Origin: Vibrio rhizosphaerae
GTDB taxonomy: Bacteria > Pseudomonadota > Gammaproteobacteria > Enterobacterales > Vibrionaceae
DNA: 64,000 nucleotides
NCBI RefSeq assembly: GCF_024347095.1
Contig: NZ_AP024904.1
Coordinates: 682,001-746,000, forward strand
Direction of reading: 5' to 3'
The translations under genes and the position numbers were made by a program. The notes below the pieces were generated by a model. That model made no database searches. It saw only the letters and a list, made by a program, of their open reading frames with translations, and was not told where the DNA came from. Of this stretch, positions 56,988 to 64,000 are shown one piece after another. The number at the start of each line of letters is the position of its first letter. Position 1 is the stretch's first letter.

Positions 56988-57524
56988 TCAAATTGCATTC
57001 AGCTCCTTCTTCAACTGAAGTAACGACTTCCAGTTCTCAATATCTTGTGGCAACGCCGGCGTATGATGAAGTTCGAAATCTGCCGCCTGTAATAACTCAG
57101 CGGTTTCCACTTTATGACCTTTACAGACAAACAGGGCACGAATATTGGCGATCGCATGTAACCCGGATTCACTGGTAAACCGTTGTTCCAGATAAAAATA
57201 TTTTTCATCCCAGCCGAGAATCCGGCTTTCAATCGCGAATTTTTGCCACGGTTTAATGGCGCGGATAAAGGTAAATTCAGACGCATTGACGACAGGCAAC
57301 CAGTTGCGTTTCAGGAAAGGTTTCAACAATCCCATTTCTGCCAGCATATAGGTCCGGCCTAAATCCATCAGTGCCGGGTAACGGGCATTGGTCAGGTGCA
57401 AATTGATATCACAATCCGTCGGCCAGGCGCGAAATGTTAATCGGGAGAGATCCAATAAACCGAGCCGCCGACAAAAACGCATCCGCCAGATCAAAAGCCA
57501 GATAAAACGAAAATAAAGATCCAT
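56988..57524 (-). CDS. Hot-dog fold acyl-CoA thioesterase-like protein (THEM6 type)
   Basis: 178 aa from ATG 57524 (MDLYFRFIWLLIWRMRF), which follows GGGAGCTGCTC. A hydrophobic N-terminal anchor is followed by a hot-dog domain (FRAWPTDCDINLHLTNARYP, where an Asp/Asn pair matches the 4-hydroxybenzoyl-CoA thioesterase type, and FAIESRILGWDEKYFYLEQR). It probably hydrolyses an acyl-CoA at the membrane. It is convergent with the efflux operon. Confidence 0.8.
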   Translation of the reverse strand: MDLYFRFIWLLIWRMRFCRRLGLLDLSRLTFRAWPTDCDINLHLTNARYPALMDLGRTYMLAEMGLLKPFLKRNWLPVVNASEFTFIRAIKPWQKFAIESRILGWDEKYFYLEQRFTSESGLHAIANIRALFVCKGHKVETAELLQAADFELHHTPALPQDIENWKSLLQLKKELNAI

Positions 57525-57662
57525 GAGCAGCTCCCTGTATGTTGCATCCAATCCTTCCGTCGATTCCTTCTGTCGATAAAGATCAGCGTAATCCAAAACT
57601 GGTCATACCACAATAAACATATGGGGGACAACCGGACTGCATCGGTTTCGCGTGGATGTAAA

Positions 57663-57686
57663 AAGTGCAACCTTTCGGTTGCACTT
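57663..57686. terminator. Hairpin between thioesterase promoter and prtV end
   Basis: AAGTGCAACC, loop TTTC, GGTTGCACTT: a perfect 10-bp stem 74 bp after the prtV stop on the minus strand. Confidence 0.65.
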
Positions 57687-57759
57687 GATCTGCGTGACAA
57701 TGGCTATCCGGCGATATCAACCATCAAACGATCCGCTGATATCAACCATCAGCTGACCG

Positions 57760-60519
57760 TTATAGATTAACATGAATTGTTTTGGTTGTGACTTTTCCAC
57801 CATCATCCGTCACCGTCAATAACACTGCATACTGACCGCGTTTGGGGAAAGTATAGATGAGCGACACCCCATGTTTCTCTTCTCCGTTGGGAAGCGTCCA
57901 CTTCGTATCAACAATGCGTCCGTCCTCATCCCGGCTTGTTGACCACATCACCACCGTCCGCAGGAAGTTAAAATGCCAGACGCTTGCAATCGGTGCCTGA
58001 TTCGGTTCAAGCACGGTGACCGATTTACTGATACTACCGGTTGCCCCTTGATCGTCAGTCACGGTCAGGGAAACACGATAAGTGCCTTGTTTTTGATACG
58101 TCCACGACGGAGCAGCTGCGGTACTTGTCTGACCGTTACCAAAATCCCAGAAATAACTGACAATATTGCCGTCGGTATCCTGACTATGGTTGATGGCTGA
58201 AACGGTCAGGTCATTCACTGTGACATCAAAATCAGCCTGCGGCGCGGTATTGGGTGTCGATGCTTTGGCGATCTTAATCAAACCATATTGATTATTTTCA
58301 CCATGCTCTAACACATCAATTTGTAACCCCAGTTCAGTCAATAACCGTCCGGCATCCGGTTGGCCGGGATTGCTATAATCCTGATCATCGCTAAAGTTCG
58401 CATTGGCAATCAGGCTACTGTCTTCCAGGACGTCACCGTCATTGTTGACCAGACGCAGCGGGGCCTGATCTTGCAATGAAAACGCTGCATCACGAACCTG
58501 AAAGCGGGTTTGTGCTGCCGAGCCTGTGTTGGCCCAGACTAACGTATTCTGGTCGGCATCCACCACACCGAGCCAGCCCTGACCGGGATGATTGCCCACC
58601 CAGTTATCAGTTAAGGATTCATCGACATACCAAACCAACAGACCCGGTTCAAACGACATCAGGGCATTGAAACGCCGCAAATGTCCTAAACCGGCATCAA
58701 CTCCTTCATGACTACGCCACTGGAGCAGGTAGTAGTGATCGGCGGTATGGAAACCGTTATTGAGCCGGAATCCGGCAAAGGTAAATGTCGGTGTGCCTTC
58801 GGCATCATCGATCAGTGTGGTAACACCATCGGCTTCAAGTTGTAGGTTATCCAGATAGAGGCCAGCCATTGCGAGACCGCCGTCTGTAATATACTCAAAC
58901 CCTAGATCAATGTCCTGACCGGCCCATTTCGACAGGTCAAATTCAGCATCAACCCACCCTTGTGACTCACCGGAAATTGCCGGCACTAAACCAGTATTCT
59001 GCGGATCATCCATGGTGGTGATATTCCCGGCAATCGACTCACCATTGACCGTCACCCGGGCAAAATCATAGTCCTTCTCGATTTGATACCAAGCTTTAAA
59101 TTTCAGCACGACATTCGATGCATCCGGCACCGTCAAAGTGCGGTGCATGTTGTGCTTCAGATTGTCGCCTTTATCGGAATAAAAATCATAACGGCCTTCA
59201 TACGGCGCCAGATCTTCAACTTGTTTCGGGGGTAAAGGAATTTTGACCAGATTCTGCTGCACGGTGTCGGTTGTCTCGCGCAGCTTAATCACCTTGGCTT
59301 GTTGTGCCAGCTCATCCAGTGTGACTTCGGTGGCATTCACCCACTTGCCACCGATCGCGTCTTGCAGGAACTGCTTCGACCAGGCTGAAAACGCGGTCGG
59401 TTCGGTGCCCGGTACCTTGCCGGCCCAACTGCCTGAAGACATAATCGACCAGTAAGAAACCGGCTCACCTTTCCCGGTATACTGCGTATCATATTCATCC
59501 GGTAGCCCCAAATCATGCCCGTATTCATGCGCACAAACTCCGGCAGCGGCATCAATGGGCTGCATGGTATAATCATAAGCGGCATACTGGCCGTTGAACC
59601 GGCCCGGGACGTTACTTTGCGTGCCCTTCAAAACATAAAACTGTCCCAGATTATGTCGGTGTGACCAAATCGCATCATCCCCCAACACACCACCACCAGC
59701 CTCTTCACCGACCGATGAGTGGAAAACCATCAGATGATCGATAACACCATCCGGTTCACGGTAGTCCCCGTCATTGTCATAGTCATAGCGATCTTCAATA
59801 TCAAAATCGGCAAGGTTGATATTAGGGTCTTTGGCCAGTTGATCCAGCGCTTCGCGAACCAGCTGCTGTGGGTTGATATCATTGCCGCCGGATGCCGAAT
59901 GACCGCCATAATAAGCAGCTTTATGCTCAGCACGATACCAGCCCATAACCTGACCGGAAACGCCGTAACTATCGCCGGATTCCTGATGATAATATTGGCG
60001 CATTGAAATCAGATTTTGCCCGCCCGGGCCGTCATAGCCGGTATCAGAGAACAGTAACGACTGATAATGTTCAGGCGGATAATTGTCATAAAACATATCC
60101 GTCAGTTCGGGGGTAAGCCGGTTGTCATTCCATGGCAAATCAGGGAAATCAATCAACAGAACCAGAATTTTATCATTCCGCTTCTGGCTGACATCCAACG
60201 CAAAAACATTGTGTTGCTGACTTCCGCCGGTTTTCATCGCTTTCAGCACTTTTGCCCGGTTGAGCAGTGCTTTCTTACCAAGCTGATCATCACCGCTAAA
60301 ACCATGATCGATTTTTTTGGCTAAATAGGCTTTGAGCGCACGCTGTTTCACGGCTTCCGATGCGTCGCGCTCAACCACGCCTTTACGAATCAACATTTCG
60401 ATCAGCTTTTCTTCATTGACCACCCCCATATCAACCGGGGCATGTGCATACGTCTGACTGCTGATCCCAATACAGCTCATCACTGCCGTTACAAGCAAGG
60501 TTTTCCTTATTTTTATCAT
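57760..60519 (-). CDS. prtV: Secreted M6 metalloprotease (PrtV / immune inhibitor A type)
   Basis: Zinc protease of 919 aa, about the length of V. cholerae PrtV. ATG 60519 (MIKIRKTLL) opens a signal peptide cut near YAHA. An N-terminal propeptide (about 30-105) contains EEKLIEMLIRKGVV and ALKAYLAKK. The M6 catalytic site is CAHEYGHDLGLPDEYD (His331, Glu332, His335). Two PKD domains lie at about 745-830 (ADFDVTVND, YFWDFGNGQT) and 835-919 (KWTLPNGEEKHG). PrtV-type enzymes are type II-secreted and degrade host extracellular proteins and protect from grazers. An ORF for a propeptide-like protein lies just upstream in the same direction. Confidence 0.93.
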   Translation of the reverse strand: MIKIRKTLLVTAVMSCIGISSQTYAHAPVDMGVVNEEKLIEMLIRKGVVERDASEAVKQRALKAYLAKKIDHGFSGDDQLGKKALLNRAKVLKAMKTGGSQQHNVFALDVSQKRNDKILVLLIDFPDLPWNDNRLTPELTDMFYDNYPPEHYQSLLFSDTGYDGPGGQNLISMRQYYHQESGDSYGVSGQVMGWYRAEHKAAYYGGHSASGGNDINPQQLVREALDQLAKDPNINLADFDIEDRYDYDNDGDYREPDGVIDHLMVFHSSVGEEAGGGVLGDDAIWSHRHNLGQFYVLKGTQSNVPGRFNGQYAAYDYTMQPIDAAAGVCAHEYGHDLGLPDEYDTQYTGKGEPVSYWSIMSSGSWAGKVPGTEPTAFSAWSKQFLQDAIGGKWVNATEVTLDELAQQAKVIKLRETTDTVQQNLVKIPLPPKQVEDLAPYEGRYDFYSDKGDNLKHNMHRTLTVPDASNVVLKFKAWYQIEKDYDFARVTVNGESIAGNITTMDDPQNTGLVPAISGESQGWVDAEFDLSKWAGQDIDLGFEYITDGGLAMAGLYLDNLQLEADGVTTLIDDAEGTPTFTFAGFRLNNGFHTADHYYLLQWRSHEGVDAGLGHLRRFNALMSFEPGLLVWYVDESLTDNWVGNHPGQGWLGVVDADQNTLVWANTGSAAQTRFQVRDAAFSLQDQAPLRLVNNDGDVLEDSSLIANANFSDDQDYSNPGQPDAGRLLTELGLQIDVLEHGENNQYGLIKIAKASTPNTAPQADFDVTVNDLTVSAINHSQDTDGNIVSYFWDFGNGQTSTAAAPSWTYQKQGTYRVSLTVTDDQGATGSISKSVTVLEPNQAPIASVWHFNFLRTVVMWSTSRDEDGRIVDTKWTLPNGEEKHGVSLIYTFPKRGQYAVLLTVTDDGGKVTTKTIHVNL

Positions 60520-60618
60520 TGGATCATCCTTTTTATTTTTGATGTTACAAATAGCCAACTATTCCTGAAATTTGATGAAGGATAACCATCAAAATGAACA
60601 GGTTTGTTGTGAGTGAAA

Positions 60619-60864
60619 TTATTGTTTAGGTGGTGCAATGCACGACTGTGAAGCCGTTGTTTCAGGTGATTTATCTGGATGTTTTTTTGCCTTTTTATTC
60701 AGATAAATACGAAGTGCTTCTTGCTGTTCTTCGTAGGTTAAATCCTGACAGATAACACCACGTTGAATCAGCGACTGAAGTAATTTTTCGTCTTGAGGCG
60801 GAGAGCCGGAATAAGCTTGGGCTGAGCAGCCCAACATCAATAAAAATGCGATCCTTGCTTTCAT
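60619..60864 (-). CDS. Small secreted protein resembling the PrtV propeptide, 81 aa
   Basis: It has a signal peptide (MKARIAFLLMLGCSAQAYS) and then a 60-residue mature part. DEKLLQSLIQRGVI and ALRIYLNKKAKK align with EEKLIEMLIRKGVV and ALKAYLAKK of the PrtV propeptide, in the same order and spacing. It lies 100 bp upstream of prtV on the same strand and may be co-transcribed. The alignment suggests a detached copy of the propeptide helix pair, which could act as a chaperone or inhibitor in the periplasm; this is inference. One Cys pair (C at about 39 and 75). Confidence 0.75.
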   Translation of the reverse strand: MKARIAFLLMLGCSAQAYSGSPPQDEKLLQSLIQRGVICQDLTYEEQQEALRIYLNKKAKKHPDKSPETTASQSCIAPPKQ

Positions 60865-61623
60865 ATTGAGTCTGTTTTCTGTAATTGATTTTTACAAAAT
60901 ATATTTATATTTACATTATTTCAACAAATAATTTCGCAATGTATTTTATTCGTCTGAATCGTTTAAAAATATAATGAATAGTCATCATGGACAATCATGA
61001 TTAATTGATAAAAAAGAAGATATGACCAGCATGAACATCATCTTTGAATAACATTTACCGATTAAAAATCCATATTATGGATATGAAAAATTATGACAAT
61101 TAAATAACTTATATCTGGATATATTGGAGTAAATATCACAGATAAAATTCAATCATGATGAAGGAGATAAATTGATTTCAATCATACCAGACCCTATCTA
61201 TTTTATCCTGAGAATGAATGAACGCATGAACAATAGAGACTGAATGGGGAGGCGAACATAGGGCTATTTATTTTCCCTGTCTGTTTTCAAATATGATTCA
61301 TCTGTAATTGATTAAATTATATATCCACAATGATACAACTAAAATTGTCATTGATAACTTTTCCACAGTTACGTTTTTTTGTTCTTGCTCCTTGCTATTG
61401 TTTAATTGTGCTTTATGTCTCAAATATCATAAAAAAACTGGTCAGACAACAAATATAACCCATTGATTAATAATGATTAATATATTTGATAATTTGCTCT
61501 TTTTGTAATATTTGTCACATTAATAAAATATCATAAATCCATTGTTAATTTAGACAAATTGATTATATTCCATGACCACACACAATAAATATTGGTAAAA
61601 CTGTACCCTGGAGAATAAATAAA
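60865..61623. other. Long AT-rich intergenic region
   Basis: About 760 bp between the divergent propeptide-like gene and the sugar symporter. Very AT-rich, no ORF. It holds a CRP-like site at 61504-61519 and the ribosome site CTGGAG before the symporter ATG. The rest is unexplained. Confidence 0.55.
61504..61519 (+). promoter_or_regulatory. Candidate CRP site of the symporter gene
   Basis: TGTAA-TATTTG-TCACA matches the TGTGA-n6-TCACA consensus with one change, about 105 bp upstream of the start. Catabolite control of a sugar symporter would be expected. Confidence 0.6.
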
Positions 61624-63033
61624 ATGACAACGACGACTACCAATAAATTGTCGGTCAAGGAGAAAATCGCGTATGGCTTAGGCGATACCGGTTGTAACTT
61701 TGTCTGGCAGACCGTCATGCTTTTTTTGGCTTACTTTTATACGGACATTTATGGGCTCTCTCCCGCACACATGGGAACCATGTTTTTACTTGTCCGTTTC
61801 ATTGATGCCGTAACCGATCCGATAATGGGATCAATTGTCGATAGAACACATTCAAAACATGGTCGCTACAGACCTTACCTACTGTGGATTGCGATCCCTT
61901 TTGGGGTCGCCTGTATGCTCGCTTTCTTCACCCCGAATTTTGGCGAAACCGGCAAACTGATCTATGCCTACGCCTCTTATATTTTCTTAACACTCATGTA
62001 TACAGCCATTAATGTACCTTACTGTGCGATGGCCAATGCACTGACCAATGATTCGAGTGAACGGACATCACTACAATCGTATCGCTTCGCATTAAGTACC
62101 GCTGGCGGGCTGATTGTTGCGATGGTTGCACTCCCGCTGGTGGATGTGATCGGTCAGGGAAATACGCAAAAAGGTTATTTGGGCGCAATGGCCGTGATGG
62201 GACTCGGTGCTATCGCGTTATTCTTTTTCAGTTTTGCGAACACCAAAGAGCGCCATGTTCCGACCGAAGAGAGACAATCTGCACTACAAGACTTAAAACG
62301 ACTGATGAAAAACAGCCAATGGCGAATCTTGTTTACTGTCAACGTGGTGCTGCTCACAGGGGTGGTCTTTAAAGGGGCATCCACGATGTACTATGTCAAA
62401 GTCGTGATGGGCCGTGCAGATCTTGCCACCATTTTTATGGTTTCCGGGATGTTGGCCAATATCGTCGGGGCAATGTTGTCCTCACCTTTATTCGGCAAAT
62501 ATAACAAACCCACCATGTACCGGATTCTGACCGTGATTTCCGGGATTCTCGCCGCCTTGCTCTATCTGGTCGATCCTGCAAACGTCCCGGCAGTCTTTGC
62601 ATTAGTCGTCCTGCTGGGTATCGTGCAAATGAGTACCACTCCGATTTTATGGAGTATGATGTCCGATGTCGTTGACTACGAAAAAACCCGCAGTAACCGT
62701 TCACTCAGCGGCATGGTCTTTTCCACCAATCTGTTTGCCATCAAACTGGGGATTGCCATCGGTGGTGCCGGTGTCGGTTGGATTCTGGCATGGGCTGGAT
62801 ATGAAGGTGGCGCAGCGGTACAAACACCGGAAGCAATCAACGCGATCAACTTACTGTTTACCGTGATTCCCGGATTGTTTTTTGCCTCACTTGCGATATT
62901 CATGCTGTTCTACAGACTGGATAATGACAAGCTGGCTCAAATCAAATCCGATCTGGCAGAGCTGGAACTACCGCATGATCCCCGCTCAGCAGAGCCCGTT
63001 CCGGCTCAGAAAGATCGCGAAGCGTTAATATAA
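61624..63033 (+). CDS. GPH-family sugar:cation symporter (MelB/YicJ-like)
   Basis: Inner-membrane transporter of 469 aa with about twelve TM helices. GPH signatures are EKIAYGLGDTGCNFVWQTVM at the N-terminus, DAVTDPIMGSIVDRTHSKHG (cation-site acidic residues and the loop after TM2), RPYLLWIAIPFG and the GGLIVA segment. Substrates in the family are oligosaccharides, glucuronides or xylosides; none can be chosen here because no glycosidase is adjacent. It is transcribed alone and ends at a strong hairpin. Confidence 0.92.
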   Translation: MTTTTTNKLSVKEKIAYGLGDTGCNFVWQTVMLFLAYFYTDIYGLSPAHMGTMFLLVRFIDAVTDPIMGSIVDRTHSKHGRYRPYLLWIAIPFGVACMLAFFTPNFGETGKLIYAYASYIFLTLMYTAINVPYCAMANALTNDSSERTSLQSYRFALSTAGGLIVAMVALPLVDVIGQGNTQKGYLGAMAVMGLGAIALFFFSFANTKERHVPTEERQSALQDLKRLMKNSQWRILFTVNVVLLTGVVFKGASTMYYVKVVMGRADLATIFMVSGMLANIVGAMLSSPLFGKYNKPTMYRILTVISGILAALLYLVDPANVPAVFALVVLLGIVQMSTTPILWSMMSDVVDYEKTRSNRSLSGMVFSTNLFAIKLGIAIGGAGVGWILAWAGYEGGAAVQTPEAINAINLLFTVIPGLFFASLAIFMLFYRLDNDKLAQIKSDLAELELPHDPRSAEPVPAQKDREALI

Positions 63034-63098
63034 AATATGTGGATTGAACAGAAGATATTCGGGAAACCGGAAAGATGTTTCATGAGAGGTTGATATTC

Positions 63099-63127
63099 AC
63101 TGTTGGTTGCCTGAGGCAACCAACAGT
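63099..63127. terminator. Terminator between convergent symporter and hypothetical gene
   Basis: ACTGTTGGTTGCC, loop TGA, GGCAACCAACAGT: a perfect 13-bp stem. Confidence 0.75.
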
Positions 63128-63149
63128 ATCCAATCTCTGTGAGATTGGC

Positions 63150-63677
63150 TTAGAAAGAATACGATGTCTTAACATATCCTTCGCCAACTTCAGACGAGCT
63201 TTGGTTGGCAACAAACAAATGATAAATCCCAACCGGCAACCTAACAGAAATCCTGCTACTGAATCCTTCAACAACATATCCATCTGTATCAACCAGATAT
63301 AAGCTTAATGAACCATGAGAACTATTGGTTAGGTCCGCTGTGATGTATTTATCATCACAGGTTTGCTCAAAGGTTTTGATTAACTTGGTACTCTGCGGTG
63401 AAAGATTTCTGAAATTATATGTCTGAGTCGAGCTCCCTTTACATCTGAAATCAATTCCAAAAGCAGCATTCGCAAAACCTTGCTGTTCAATTTGCTCACT
63501 TTCTTCTTTGGTTAAATCAAACGACATTGTTCGCTTGACGACCGTCGCAGGTTCCTCTGCATTCACGGTATAAGAAACGCCATCAATCACCATTTCTGAT
63601 GGCAATTGAGCAGCCTGCGTCACAAACGACAGCGCGCTGAGGGAGAGGATCACAACTGACTTGATGAGATTCATCAT
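63150..63677 (-). CDS. Secreted hypothetical protein, 175 aa
   Basis: Signal peptide (LIKSVVILSLSALSFVTQAAQ), then a mature beta-rich domain with one likely disulfide (FRCKGSS and FEQTCDDK). The C-terminal part (GSLSLYLVDTDGYVVEGFSS, RISVRLPVGIYHLFVANQSS) reads like a beta-sandwich such as a pre-peptidase C-terminal (PPC-like) fold. I do not recognise the family. It is convergent with the symporter gene. Confidence 0.75.
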   Translation of the reverse strand: MMNLIKSVVILSLSALSFVTQAAQLPSEMVIDGVSYTVNAEEPATVVKRTMSFDLTKEESEQIEQQGFANAAFGIDFRCKGSSTQTYNFRNLSPQSTKLIKTFEQTCDDKYITADLTNSSHGSLSLYLVDTDGYVVEGFSSRISVRLPVGIYHLFVANQSSSEVGEGYVKTSYSF

Positions 63678-64000
63678 AATAAGACTTCCTTTTACTGTTA
63701 TTCACACTTTATATAAAACCAAGTGAATATAAATAACATGCATAAAATTCAGTCTCAACCCACTGTATATAGCACATTCAATCCATGCCACAGAATTGAT
63801 AATCCCTTTATTTTTCAGTCAAAAATGCGAGTCAAATCCTTGAATTTGCTTTATCCGTCTGATGGGAAGCCCCCTGGACACATAGCCAGCGGAAAATGGC
63901 GAGTTGAGCCGGTAGGTAAAAGAGGTATTCGGGATGCCACTGCACTCCGAGTATTGGCATGTGATTAGTGCTTTCCACCGCCTGCGTAAACTGGTCTAAA
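63678..64000. other. Right-end region, nothing supported
   Basis: About 320 bp with no convincing gene. A plus-strand frame at 63723-63968 has no ribosome site and no recognisable sequence. Confidence 0.45.

Noticed and set aside
63723..63968. 81-aa plus-strand frame at the right end
   Set aside because: No ribosome site or family features; likely non-coding.

Overview
The window is a chromosomal segment of a gammaproteobacterium, almost certainly a Vibrio. The Vibrio markers are a Qrr-type quorum-sensing small RNA with a sigma-54 promoter, a PrtV-like M6 metalloprotease, and a two-subunit flavoprotein reductase whose layout matches the NADH:(hydroxy)cinnamate reductase CrdAB described from Vibrio ruber. 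That last match hints at the V. ruber/gazogenes group, but I cannot prove the species. There are no rRNA or tRNA genes and no CRISPR array.

Layout. 1-3.3 kb: end of gcvH, then gcvP (glycine cleavage). 3.4-8.9 kb: a defence insert with an IS5-family transposase remnant and a minus-strand type II CBASS operon. The operon holds a 50-aa ORF, a CD-NTase, one E2-E1-JAB fusion protein in place of separate Cap2 and Cap3, and a two-TM SAVED effector (Cap14-like). 9-11.2 kb: a small ORF, a GNAT acetyltransferase and a nitronate monooxygenase. 11.3-16.4 kb: ApbE flavin transferase and a LysR regulator divergent from the crdA-crdB-like reductase. 16.8-23.8 kb: a Fur-controlled siderophore uptake locus (FecBCDE-type ABC transporter, 2Fe-2S siderophore-iron reductase, TonB-dependent receptor).

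24.6-34.1 kb is the most unusual region: a polymorphic-toxin (CDI / two-partner-secretion type) locus read on the minus strand. A split FhaB/CdiA-like pair is followed by a roughly 4-kb array of near-identical 420-bp units, each coding a 120-aa putative immunity protein. One unit is broken by a complete IS3-family element with a 3-bp target duplication. Another has been partly replaced by a foreign segment carrying a different toxin tip and its putative immunity gene. Two orphan toxin C-terminal fragments lie directly before immunity genes. No TpsB transporter gene is in the window.

34.7-40.8 kb: a GntR/FadR regulator with two TGGTnnnACCA operators, a BetA-like GMC oxidoreductase, the qrr RNA gene, D-lactate dehydrogenase and a SulP transporter. 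40.8-49.8 kb: small metabolic and regulatory genes, including a PAS-GGDEF cyclase, two CI-like repressor paralogues with conserved leaders, a GFA protein, a VOC protein, a periplasmic binding protein and a P-loop kinase. 50-53.5 kb: galTKM with a GalR-type operator. 53.9-57 kb: an AaeXAB-like efflux system. 57-60.9 kb: a thioesterase, then prtV with a small secreted protein that resembles the PrtV propeptide. 61.6-63.7 kb: a GPH sugar symporter and a secreted hypothetical protein.

Short tandem repeats of 8-17 bp, often imperfect and three times with a 15-bp period, recur in the intergenic regions.
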